Part shown: positions 1 to 7,083 of the stretch, one piece after another
How the letters are laid out: each line of letters starts with the position of its first letter
How positions within the stretch are numbered: the first letter of the stretch is position 1
Assembly: GCF_041725775.1 (NCBI RefSeq)
Contig: NZ_JBEUEL010000030.1
Span: 1-33,980 of the forward strand
Direction of reading: 5' to 3'
Length of the DNA: 33,980 nucleotides
Source: Pueribacillus sp041725775
GTDB taxonomy: Bacteria; Bacillota; Bacilli; Bacillales; UBA6769
Notes under the pieces: generated by a model
What the model was told of the DNA's origin: nothing
The model's database searches: none
What the model saw: only the letters and a program-made list of their open reading frames with translations
Program-made: the position numbers and the translations under genes

Positions 1-17
1 TCTTTTCGAGTAAGCAT
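1..17 (-). CDS. Start of a presumed transposase gene (partial)
   Basis: An ATG at 17-15 opens a frame reading MLTRK before the window ends. The copy at 33960 reads MVTRKEK, so the start codon and first residues are conserved between two diverged copies, which supports real coding. The ribosome-binding site is the G run at 26-30 (plus-strand C), 8-9 bases before the ATG, and it forms one arm of the hairpin at 26-81. The rest of the protein is outside the window and its family cannot be named. Confidence 0.45.
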
Positions 18-111
18 TTTAAAATCCCCCAATCTTTGATAAATACAGTTAAATTATCCCATATTTATCACATGTTGGGGGAAGATTATCTCGAAGAATT
101 TTTACTCCTCA
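1..111 (-). mobile_element. Insertion-element edge, copy 1 (truncated by window)
   Basis: On the minus strand this segment matches 33865-33980 on the plus strand. The shared part starts at TGAGGAG (105-111 here) and runs through an identical stretch of about 20 bases, a hairpin and the start of a reading frame. The hairpin pairs 26-32 with 75-81 and 37-45 with 62-70 around a 16-base loop that is identical in both copies. A G-rich ribosome-binding site lies in the hairpin arm nearest the start codon. The element lies 7 bp past the terminator of the lipoprotein operon. The family is not identifiable because only the edge is visible. The lack of obvious terminal repeats and the subterminal hairpin would suit an IS200/IS605-type element, but that is inference. 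Confidence 0.6.
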
Positions 112-116
112 GACCT

Positions 117-149
117 GATGAAAAGCAGCTCTCAAAAAAGAACTGCCTT
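117..149 (-). terminator. Rho-independent terminator of the lipoprotein operon
   Basis: Read on the minus strand, AAGGCAGUUC pairs with GAGCUGCUUU, with two G-U pairs, around a short U-rich loop, and is followed by further Us. It starts a few bases after the stop codon of the binding-protein gene at 156. As plus-strand RNA the stem would have A-C mismatches, so it is directional for the minus strand. Confidence 0.75.
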
Positions 150-155
150 CATCGC

Positions 156-1058
156 TTAATTGTCAGCTGCGTCTATCATTTTTTGAACTTGTTCTTCGTG
201 GCTGTCAATCCATTCTTCCGCTAGCGATTCGATTGGAGTGCCATCTTGTTCATATTTTAACATCATTTCTTCTAGGTCTTCAATTTCAATGCTCCAGTTT
301 GATAAGATATTATACGCTTTTGGATGTTTTTCTTGAATTCCTTTATAAGAAATGACATAAATGGAATCTTCTTTAAACGATTCAAGCGGATCTTCAAGAA
401 ATTTCAAGTCATAGCGAGCAAACATCGAGTGTGGTCGCCAACCTACGAAAATAAGTGGCTCTTCATTCGGAATCATTTTCTCAACTTGTGACATCATCGC
501 TGTCTCACTTGAGTGAACAATTTCATAATCATTCAATTCATAATCAATCTTCATTTGATCAGAAATGACGGTAATTCCAGCGCCCGAGTCAATAGCGTAA
601 ATTTTCCCGTTAAACTTTTCACTGTTTTCTTTAATATCAGGAATCGAATCTTCTTCGACATAGGTCGGAACAACCCAGCCGAGTGGGGCATTTTCATAGC
701 TGACTGAAACCTTTTCTAATTTATCACCATATTCTTCCCAAAGCTCCTTTTCAGTGTGTGGAAGCCATGCATCCATAAAGAAATCGATTTCTTCATTCAC
801 TAAGCCAGAAAAAATAATCGGTTGCTCAGACGTAACAAATTCTACCTCATAACCTACTTCTTCAAGAATTTTCTTAACGATATGCGTTGGAACTTCCGTG
901 CTTGTCCAGCTTGTCATTCCAAATACAATTTTGTCTTTTTCGGTTTCTTCTCCGTCATAATTTCCTTGCGTTTGTGCACCGTTATCGCCGCCACAAGCAA
1001 CTAATAGCATTGCAAGTATTAAAATCATAACCATACGCAAAAATCTGCGAATATTCAC
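156..1058 (-). CDS. Glycine betaine/choline-type ABC substrate-binding lipoprotein
   Basis: A 300-residue protein of the OpuAC family, which binds quaternary ammonium osmoprotectants at the outer membrane face and delivers them to an ABC importer. A lipoprotein signal peptide ends at a lipobox with Cys22 (LLVAC). The mature part has three spaced tryptophans, Trp51 (TSWTST), Trp98 (DAWLPH) and Trp207 (GWRPHS), in contexts typical of the aromatic cage of this family. The start is GTG at 1058, 6 bases after AAAGGTGA. It is the last gene of an operon with the hydrolase and the GbsR-type regulator, and a terminator follows directly. No permease or ATPase gene is visible in the window, so the transporter partners must lie elsewhere or have been separated by the element at 1-111. 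Exact ligand (betaine, choline, carnitine or a related compound) is not determinable. Confidence 0.88.
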   Translation of the reverse strand: MNIRRFLRMVMILILAMLLVACGGDNGAQTQGNYDGEETEKDKIVFGMTSWTSTEVPTHIVKKILEEVGYEVEFVTSEQPIIFSGLVNEEIDFFMDAWLPHTEKELWEEYGDKLEKVSVSYENAPLGWVVPTYVEEDSIPDIKENSEKFNGKIYAIDSGAGITVISDQMKIDYELNDYEIVHSSETAMMSQVEKMIPNEEPLIFVGWRPHSMFARYDLKFLEDPLESFKEDSIYVISYKGIQEKHPKAYNILSNWSIEIEDLEEMMLKYEQDGTPIESLAEEWIDSHEEQVQKMIDAADN

Positions 1059-1075
1059 GAAAAATCACCTTTCTC

Positions 1076-1732
1076 TTAGTTTCCATTTAATTTTTCAAAT
1101 TTCTCTCGCATCGTTTCAGGAGTAAATTGCAAACTATCTGGGTGTGTAGCAGTCCATGCTTTGTACGAATCCCCTTGCACATAATTGACTGCTTCAGACG
1201 TGTTAAACACACGCAGATCGTAAATCCAATTCGCCATAATTAATAGCGATGCCATATGTGCACCAGCATTTGTCGTTGCACACATATCTTTCACGATATT
1301 CATCTGGTAATCACGGAAATAACCGTCAAATACCGTCGTCATTAAACAACCATCTGTCACAAGCCCGCCAATAATCACGTTCTTAACACCGAGACTTTTT
1401 AACGTGCCTTCTAAATTTGTTTCAAAAAATCCGCTCCAGCGATATTTATCAATGACGATATCGCCCAGTTCGGGTTTTACTTCGTCAAAAATATCAATCG
1501 CATCTGTTAAGTCGTTATAGTAAATCGGCTGTTCTTCTCCATCAATCGGCTCACCGTTCGACAGTCCGACACGATCACTACGATTAATTTGCCGTGTGTA
1601 AATAATTGGAATGCCACGCTCGCGGCATGCTTCAATTAAAAGTTTCGTATTGTTAATCACTTCATCAATATCTTCGATACCGAAGCCGCTCTCTTTTTGT
1701 AAATCAATTAAAACTAATGCTTTTTCTGGCAA
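1076..1732 (-). CDS. Isochorismatase-fold cysteine hydrolase
   Basis: A 218-residue cytoplasmic hydrolase of the isochorismatase/nicotinamidase superfamily. The expected catalytic triad is visible: Asp10 (LVLIDLQ), Lys96 (IDKYRWSGF) and Cys129 (VTDGCLMTT). Members cleave amides or vinyl ethers; those next to betaine-related genes may process a carnitine-, choline- or sarcosine-type compound, but the substrate here is unknown. The start is taken as TTG at 1732 because GAGGAGGAG lies 7 bases upstream and the homologous fold begins there; the longer open frame to 1840 runs inside the regulator gene. The regulator stop codon is at 1737, so the two genes are tightly coupled, and the binding protein follows 17 bases downstream. 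Co-transcription with both suggests a catabolic or osmoprotectant-conversion step. Confidence 0.82.
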   Translation of the reverse strand: MPEKALVLIDLQKESGFGIEDIDEVINNTKLLIEACRERGIPIIYTRQINRSDRVGLSNGEPIDGEEQPIYYNDLTDAIDIFDEVKPELGDIVIDKYRWSGFFETNLEGTLKSLGVKNVIIGGLVTDGCLMTTVFDGYFRDYQMNIVKDMCATTNAGAHMASLLIMANWIYDLRVFNTSEAVNYVQGDSYKAWTATHPDSLQFTPETMREKFEKLNGN

Positions 1733-1736
1733 TGGT

Positions 1737-2297
1737 TTACTCCTCCTCTTTCTCTTTTGAAATGAACGTAAAAATGTCGCCTGTTTCCATCGCGTTGCTA
1801 AACCGCATCGTCCAATCCATATAATCTTCAGTTTCAGCAATGTACTTTAAATTTTGTTTTGCTTGCTCACGGAATTTTTCATCTATGCTCGTATCATTTG
1901 AAATCCGATCAAATACTGGCTTTGCCTGCTCAATCGCTTTATATAGCAATGTCCGTTCTTGACGTAGATTTTTTACGAGAAATGTTAGCAAATTACGAAT
2001 AAAATCTTTTTCAGCAATAAAGTGATCTTTTCGTTCACCTTTTTTCCACACTTTTGATACCATTTCAATTTCTAGCAATTCACGCAAACCATTGCTGACA
2101 CTCGCTTTACTCATCGCGACTTCGTCTTTAATTTCATCGATTGTCATCGGAACGTCAGAGAAGTAAAGTACGCCGTAAATTCTCCCGACCGAAACTGAAA
2201 CTCCGTAAATAACCATCGTCTGTGCAATTGCACTAATAATAACGTCTTGCATTTCTTCGATTTTTGAAGAATGATTGTTTTTTTCCATAGACACCAT
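1737..2297 (-). CDS. GbsR/MarR-type transcriptional regulator
   Basis: A 186-residue winged-helix regulator of the GbsR family, which in Bacillus represses choline-to-betaine genes and responds to choline. The helix-turn-helix runs from about residue 50 to 85 (MTIDEIKDEVAMSKASVSNG) and is followed by a basic wing (KKGERKDHF). The C-terminal half is helical, as in dimerising GbsR proteins. ATG at 2297 is used; a second ATG three codons later is equally possible because neither has a strong ribosome-binding site. It heads the operon with the hydrolase and lipoprotein, so it probably controls both. A palindrome over the -10 of its promoter is a candidate autoregulatory operator. Confidence 0.85.
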   Translation of the reverse strand: MVSMEKNNHSSKIEEMQDVIISAIAQTMVIYGVSVSVGRIYGVLYFSDVPMTIDEIKDEVAMSKASVSNGLRELLEIEMVSKVWKKGERKDHFIAEKDFIRNLLTFLVKNLRQERTLLYKAIEQAKPVFDRISNDTSIDEKFREQAKQNLKYIAETEDYMDWTMRFSNAMETGDIFTFISKEKEEE

Positions 2298-2321
2298 TCT
2301 TTCATCTATATTATTTAATCT

Positions 2322-2360
2322 GTTTAATTAAATTTAAACAAATTATATATATTGTGTCAA
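2322..2360 (-). promoter_or_regulatory. SigA-type promoter with overlapping palindrome, GbsR operon
   Basis: On the minus strand TTGACA (2360-2355) is separated by 17 bases from TTAAAT (2337-2332). The 18-base inverted repeat GTTTAATTAAATTTAAAC at 2322-2339 covers the -10 element, where a bound repressor would block polymerase. The promoter match is strong. The operator role is inference from position and from known GbsR autoregulation. Confidence 0.6.
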
Positions 2361-3110
2361 ATGGCATATTTTTCTGTTGTGTTAGAATATAATGAGTTTT
2401 TGTTAAAAGGGATTGTGATGAAGAATGCATATTATAGTTGATCCATTCTAGCTTTCCTCACGATTACATTCATCGGAATAGGCGTTACAGTTTTTGACAA
2501 TCAGTAAAGAAACTCAACATAATAACGTAGGCAGGCAATTTAACAGCTTAGTTTAAACGGTATAGTTGCACAAATGGGTTGAGCATTGATTCTATCATCA
2601 TCGGACAATCTGAATACGAAACGACTGACAATTTATCACCGCAGCGTTACTAAGACTTCCACTTCTAATAAGTAGGAGTTAAGGGCGGCTGCTTCAGATA
2701 AAGATTAAAACTTCACCTGAACCAATTGTTCTGTATTAGCGATTTGAAAGTAACGCTCCATGGACACGAGGAACTTAGAAAAATTGCAGGCACTTGCGCT
2801 GGAATCGTATTCAAATTACTTTTATAAAAAACATCTCTATCAAGTAAATTCAAATATCTTCATAAAGATGTCATGGACATATATATATATAGCGGAAACT
2901 GAGGAAGACTGCGATTGCTATTGAGAAGTTAATACAATCAATTGACCATATATTCATAAAAAATATTTCGGTTGCTGCACATGCAGCTATTGCCGTCACT
3001 CAATCATTTAAAATTGATTAGCGCCACTGCACGAGCATTAGTCCAAGCCTTTTTCATGCCTCGGCTTATGTCGCTAAGACGGTTGACCATCTGCTAATTA
3101 CTCGGAAAAA
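2361..3110. pseudogene. Decayed, gene-free region
   Basis: About 750 bases between the GbsR operon and serS hold no open frame above about 60 codons on either strand. On the plus strand AAAGGG and ATG at 2418 open a frame reading MKNAYYS, then a stop, then a hydrophobic run (SILAFLTITFIGIGVTVF). Farther on, fragments such as SIDSIIIGQSEYETTDN and EKLIQSIDHIF appear in different frames, separated by stops. The pattern is that of one or more genes broken by many stops and frameshifts. The original product is not recognisable: the first fragment looks like a membrane segment, and the second vaguely resembles an ACT domain. Confidence 0.45.
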
Positions 3111-3111
3111 C

Positions 3112-3144
3112 TAAAATTAAGGCAGACTTCGTATCTGCCTTAAT
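3112..3144 (-). terminator. serS terminator
   Basis: ATTAAGGCAGA pairs perfectly with TCTGCCTTAAT around a 7-base loop, with T residues following on the minus strand. The stem includes the serS stop codon at 3142-3140. Confidence 0.85.
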
Positions 3145-4414
3145 CAATTTTCTCTTTCCCGCCCATATACGGACGAAGCACTTCTGGAATTTCAATTGTA
3201 CCGTTTTCTTGCTGATAATTTTCTAGAATGGCGGCGACAGTTCGTCCGATTGCAAGCCCTGAACCGTTTAATGTATGCACAAATTCAGGACGACCGTTTC
3301 GATCACGACGGAAGCGAATACCTGCACGTCTCGCCTGGAAGTCTTCAAAATTACTGCATGACGAAATTTCACGGTATGTTCCATAGCTTGGAATCCACAC
3401 TTCAAGGTCATACTTTTTTGCTGCTGTAAAGCCTAAATCACCTGTACACATATTCATGACGCGATACGGCAGCTTCAATAATTGTAACACTTTTTCCGCA
3501 TGTCCAGTCAACGTTTCAAGCTCTGCATACGAATCTTCTGGCTTTACGAACCGGACAAGTTCAACTTTATTAAATTGATGCTGACGAATAAGCCCTCGTG
3601 TATCTCGTCCGGCTGCACCTGCTTCAGAACGGAAACATGCACTGTATGCTGTGTATGCTTTCGGTAAATCATCTGCTTCTAATATTTCGTCCCGATGCAT
3701 GTTTGTGACCGGTACTTCTGCAGTCGGAATTAAAAAGTAATCTTCCTCACGAATTTTGAACGCATCTTCTTCAAATTTCGGCAACTGGCCTGTTCCGGTC
3801 ATACTCATACGGTTCACTAAATATGGTGGAAGCACCTCTTCATAACCATGTTCATCAGCATGCAAATCCATCATAAAATTCAGCAATGCCCGCTCAAGTC
3901 TAGCACCTAATCCTTTGTAAAATACAAAACGGCTACCGGTTACTTTTGCCGCTCGCTCAAAATCTAAAATGTCTAATTCAGCTGCAAGCTCCCAATGTGG
4001 CTTCGGCTCAAATGAGAAATTTCGAACATTGCCCCATTTACGCACTTCAACATTTTCATTTTCATCTTTTCCAATCGGGACGCTTTCGTGCGGCACGTTT
4101 GGAATTTGTAAGAGCAATTGCTGCAACGCTTCTTCAACTTCACGCAATTCTTCATCAAATGCTTTAATTTTATCCCCTACATTGCGCATTTCTGTAATAA
4201 ATTCATCCGCATTTTTCTTTGCCCGTTTTAATTCCGCAATTTTTTTTGATACTTCGTTTCGTTCTTTCTTTAGTCTTTCTGTTTCTTGAATAAGATTACG
4301 TCTTTTACGGTCAAGCTCTTCAAATTGATCGAGCCCACTTAAATCTTCTCCTCTATGGACTAACGTAGCTTTTATTTCTTGAAAATTTTCACGTAAACGT
4401 CGAATGTCAAGCAT
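3140..4414 (-). CDS. serS: Seryl-tRNA synthetase
   Basis: A 424-residue class II aminoacyl-tRNA synthetase that charges tRNA-Ser in the cytoplasm. Residues of about 25 to 100 form the long charged antiparallel coiled-coil arm that grips the tRNA variable arm. The catalytic domain shows motif 2 (ACFRSEAGAAGRDTRGLIR) and motif 3 (NGSGLAIGRTVAAILEN). The start is ATG at 4414, 7 bases after AGGAGGG and opening with MLDIRRLREN, as usual for SerRS; the frame extends upstream to 4447 but into the leader. A T-box leader precedes it, so expression should rise when tRNA-Ser is uncharged. In most relatives pdxS-pdxT lies upstream; here pdxS is present and pdxT is not. Confidence 0.97.
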   Translation of the reverse strand: MLDIRRLRENFQEIKATLVHRGEDLSGLDQFEELDRKRRNLIQETERLKKERNEVSKKIAELKRAKKNADEFITEMRNVGDKIKAFDEELREVEEALQQLLLQIPNVPHESVPIGKDENENVEVRKWGNVRNFSFEPKPHWELAAELDILDFERAAKVTGSRFVFYKGLGARLERALLNFMMDLHADEHGYEEVLPPYLVNRMSMTGTGQLPKFEEDAFKIREEDYFLIPTAEVPVTNMHRDEILEADDLPKAYTAYSACFRSEAGAAGRDTRGLIRQHQFNKVELVRFVKPEDSYAELETLTGHAEKVLQLLKLPYRVMNMCTGDLGFTAAKKYDLEVWIPSYGTYREISSCSNFEDFQARRAGIRFRRDRNGRPEFVHTLNGSGLAIGRTVAAILENYQQENGTIEIPEVLRPYMGGKEKID

Positions 4415-4444
4415 GTTATACCCTCCTAGTTTTTTAAAAAAATA

Positions 4445-4700
4445 CAAAAAACTCCCGTCTCTTTTTTTAAGAGACGAGAGCCTACCTCCCGCGTTGCCAC
4501 TCTACTTGCAGACGTATTCATCTGCCACTTCAAAGGATAACGGTCCTCTGTCCGGAAATGCCTACATTTTTTCAACATTTCACTCAAGGATGGATTCACA
4601 CATCGGTTTGATCGGTTCACAGCAACCACCGACTTTCTGAACAAGCCCGATATACTACTAGCTCCTATCAACGTTTTCTCTTATTCATCTGATCTTTGGC
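4445..4700 (-). promoter_or_regulatory. T-box riboswitch leader of serS
   Basis: Read on the minus strand, this leader has stem I elements (GGAGCUAGUAGUAU; CAGAAAGUCGGUGGUUGCUGUGAACCGAU in two parts), a T-box core AGAGUGGCAACGCGGG at 4503-4488, and a strong terminator at 4480-4445 (CUCUCGUCUCUU paired with AAGAGACGGGAG, then a U run). The likely specifier is UCC, a serine codon, at 4594-4592 in the context GUGUGAAUCCAUCC. Uncharged tRNA-Ser would stabilise the antiterminator. I see no convincing separate promoter, so transcription may come from pdxS. Confidence 0.9.
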
Positions 4701-4721
4701 TTCTGATTTCTACCCTCCGGA

Positions 4722-5600
4722 CTACCATCCCCGTTCTTGCATACGTTGTGCCGGATCAAGCGTAGCGATGTCAATCCCTTTCATAGCTGCTCCTAAATCT
4801 TTAGACAACTCAGTAATAAGCTCATAGTCTTGATAATTCTCTGTTGCTTTTACAATCGCACGCGCAAAACGTTCAGGATTATCCGACTTAAAAATACCTG
4901 AACCGACAAACACACCGTCCGCTCCAATTTCCATCATAAGCGCTGCATCAGCTGGTGTTGCTACACCGCCAGCTGCATAGTTGACAACAGGTAGACGTCC
5001 TAATTCTTTCACTTGTAACAAAAGTTCGTACGGAGCTTGTAAATTTTTCGCTTCTGTCATTAATTCATCTTTTGACATGTTAGCTACTTGACGAACTTGC
5101 TTTTGAACAAGACGCATATGTCGTACCGCTTCCACAATGTTGCCTGTTCCCGGCTCTCCTTTTGTACGAAGCATTGACGCACCTTCACCTACACGGCGTA
5201 ACGCTTCACCGAGATCTCGTGCTCCGCATACAAATGGTACTTCATAACTGCGTTTTTCTAAGTGATATTCTTCATCAGCCGGTGTCAATACTTCACTCTC
5301 ATCAATATAATCAACGCCGATTGATTCAAGTACTCTTGCTTCAACAATATGGCCAATTCTTACTTTCGCCATTACCGGAATCGAAACGGCGTTTACAACC
5401 TCTTCTACAATTGTCGGGTCAGCCATGCGAGCCACCCCACCAGCAGCACGAATGTCTGCAGGTACACGTTCAAGTGCCATCACCGCAATCGCACCAGCAG
5501 CTTCTGCTACTTTCGCTTGTTCTGCGTTGATGACATCCATAATGACGCCACCTTTTTTTATTTCTGTTAGTCTCGTTTTTGTACCGTATTCTTTTGACAT
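4722..5600 (-). CDS. pdxS: Pyridoxal 5'-phosphate synthase, synthase subunit PdxS
   Basis: A 292-residue (beta/alpha)8 enzyme that builds pyridoxal phosphate from ribose 5-phosphate, glyceraldehyde 3-phosphate and ammonia. Lys79 (VMAKVRIGH) and Lys147 (RTKGEPGTGN) match the two Schiff-base lysines of the family, and Asp22 matches the conserved active-site aspartate. The start is ATG at 5600, preceded by CTAGGAGGAATTATA. The glutaminase partner PdxT, which supplies ammonia, normally follows at once. Here only an orphan GGAGGG (4718-4713) follows the stop codon, and then the serS leader. PdxT may be encoded elsewhere, or the enzyme may use free ammonia. Confidence 0.97.
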   Translation of the reverse strand: MSKEYGTKTRLTEIKKGGVIMDVINAEQAKVAEAAGAIAVMALERVPADIRAAGGVARMADPTIVEEVVNAVSIPVMAKVRIGHIVEARVLESIGVDYIDESEVLTPADEEYHLEKRSYEVPFVCGARDLGEALRRVGEGASMLRTKGEPGTGNIVEAVRHMRLVQKQVRQVANMSKDELMTEAKNLQAPYELLLQVKELGRLPVVNYAAGGVATPADAALMMEIGADGVFVGSGIFKSDNPERFARAIVKATENYQDYELITELSKDLGAAMKGIDIATLDPAQRMQERGW

Positions 5601-5638
5601 TATAATTCCTCCTAGGAATTGAATCCATTACTCTTTAA

Positions 5639-5667
5639 ATATTACTAAATCTGTTAATTTCTGACAA
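5639..5667 (-). promoter_or_regulatory. SigA-type promoter of pdxS
   Basis: On the minus strand TTGTCA (5667-5662) is followed after 17 bases by TAATAT (5644-5639), about 40 bases before the pdxS start. Good match and spacing. No terminator is visible between dacA and this promoter, so read-through from dacA is also possible. Confidence 0.55.
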
Positions 5668-5680
5668 CATAAAAGTATGA

Positions 5681-6982
5681 TTAACCTATAATTTTATCCC
5701 ATAGCCCTCCGAAAAAATTTCCAATCGCACGCATGCTTAATGTAAACCAATTCGCTTTTTTCACTTCTTCTACCGTAACGAGTTCAGACGTTGCGACTTT
5801 ATCCGTAATAAAACCATAATCGCTTCCTTCACCAGAGTATTTTACCGTCACGGTTCCAATTTTTTCGCCTTTTTCAAATGGTGCAACGAGATTTCCATCA
5901 TCGTCAAACTTCTTTTTATCTAATGTAAACTCTGGCTTATATAAATCTTTCTCGTTATTTCGAACGAGCATGCTAAATGAAGATTTTGCTTGAACTGCTA
6001 CTTCCTTTTGCTTACCTTTTACAACTGGGACGGTTTTATTCTCAAACTTGTATCCTTCTGGTACAATTTCTTGTTTCGAAAATTGACTAAATCCCCAGTC
6101 ATACAATTTGGCTGTTTCACGAAACCGAGAAATCGCAGAGTTTGTTTTCATAACAACCGAAATGAAACGCATATCACCTTTTTGTACCGTTCCAGTAAAC
6201 GCAAATCCTGCCAAATCAGTTGAACCTGTTTTTAAACCGTCTACACCTGGATATGCGAGATCAAGTCCGTCAAGCATCCAATTCCAGTTCAACATTTCTA
6301 AAGGGTCGTCCAATCCTTTTGTAAAATTTTTAACAGGAATACTCGCCGTCTCTAACACGTTTGGATGATCATGCAGAAGACGATAAGCGAGAAGGGCAGT
6401 TGAACGAGCGGACATCATGTTTTCTTCAGTTTCACTACCTGCCGGATGTTGTCCGAATAAATCTTTATTATTTAAGCCTGTCGTATTAACAAACGTAACG
6501 TCACCTAAGCCTAATTCTTCGGCTTTATCATTCATCATCTGTACAAAGTTAGCTTCCGAACCACCGACAAGTTCTGCTAACGCAATCGTTGCACCATTGG
6601 CTGAATAAATCGCCATCGATTCGTAAAGTTCCTTAACTGTATATTTCACATCTTCTAGCAAAGGAATATTCGACAAACTGTAATTTTGTGATACCTGTTG
6701 TGCATAATCACTAATTGGCACTTCATCGTCCCATTCGATCTCTTCGTTTTTAATCGCTTCTAACACGAGGTATTCTGTCATCATTTTCGTCATACTTGCG
6801 ATCGCGAGTTTTTCATCCGCATTTTGCTCGTACAAAATTTTCCCTGAATCGGCATCAATTAAAATCGCAGCTTCAGCTTGAATATCGACACTTTCTTGTG
6901 CTTGAACATCGGAAGAAAAAGCAAATATATGTATAAAACAAATCGCTAAAACGAATGAAATAATTCGTCGAATATTTCTCAT
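5681..6982 (-). CDS. dacA: D-alanyl-D-alanine carboxypeptidase (PBP5 type)
   Basis: A 433-residue penicillin-binding protein that trims the terminal D-Ala from cell-wall pentapeptides outside the membrane. It has an N-terminal signal peptide (cleavage likely after VQAQ, about residue 29), the catalytic SxxK box Ser63-Met-Thr-Lys66, the SxN box Ser127-Ala-Asn129 and the KTG box Lys251-Thr-Gly253. The C-terminal end (WFTLSMRAIGNFFGGLWDKIIG) looks like the amphipathic helix that anchors these enzymes to the membrane. The start is ATG at 6982 because GGGAGG lies 8 bases upstream; the frame stays open to 7009 without a better site. It lies between guaB and pdxS, as in B. subtilis. Confidence 0.96.
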   Translation of the reverse strand: MRNIRRIISFVLAICFIHIFAFSSDVQAQESVDIQAEAAILIDADSGKILYEQNADEKLAIASMTKMMTEYLVLEAIKNEEIEWDDEVPISDYAQQVSQNYSLSNIPLLEDVKYTVKELYESMAIYSANGATIALAELVGGSEANFVQMMNDKAEELGLGDVTFVNTTGLNNKDLFGQHPAGSETEENMMSARSTALLAYRLLHDHPNVLETASIPVKNFTKGLDDPLEMLNWNWMLDGLDLAYPGVDGLKTGSTDLAGFAFTGTVQKGDMRFISVVMKTNSAISRFRETAKLYDWGFSQFSKQEIVPEGYKFENKTVPVVKGKQKEVAVQAKSSFSMLVRNNEKDLYKPEFTLDKKKFDDDGNLVAPFEKGEKIGTVTVKYSGEGSDYGFITDKVATSELVTVEEVKKANWFTLSMRAIGNFFGGLWDKIIG

Positions 6983-7032
6983 TCCTAGTACCTCCCTTGA
7001 GAATAACACATTTGCTATTTTAACATAATATA

Positions 7033-7066
7033 AAATAAAAAAATAGATAGAGGCGATGCCTCTATC
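7033..7066 (-). terminator. guaB terminator
   Basis: On the minus strand GATAGAGGC pairs with GCCTCTATC around a 3-base loop and is followed by TATTTTTTTA. It lies just after the guaB stop codon at 7084, separating guaB from dacA. Confidence 0.88.
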
Positions 7067-7083
7067 ATATGAAATGAACAGAC

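Noticed and set aside
36..224. A 62-residue open frame on the plus strand at the left end
   Set aside because: It runs antisense through the element edge, the terminator and the end of the lipoprotein gene, has no ribosome-binding site and no recognisable features.
2580..2650. ACT-domain-like fragment (SIDSIIIGQSE) suggesting a broken ilvH-like gene
   Set aside because: The resemblance is a dozen residues in a decayed region; not enough to name a gene.
3969..4289. A 106-residue frame antisense to serS
   Set aside because: Antisense shadow of a well-supported gene, with no ribosome-binding site or known domain; the same applies to the antisense frames in gyrA, gyrB, mnmE and mnmG.
4404..4671. 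Open frames on both strands of about 80 codons in front of serS
   Set aside because: The sequence is accounted for by the T-box leader, with recognisable stem I, T-box core and terminator.
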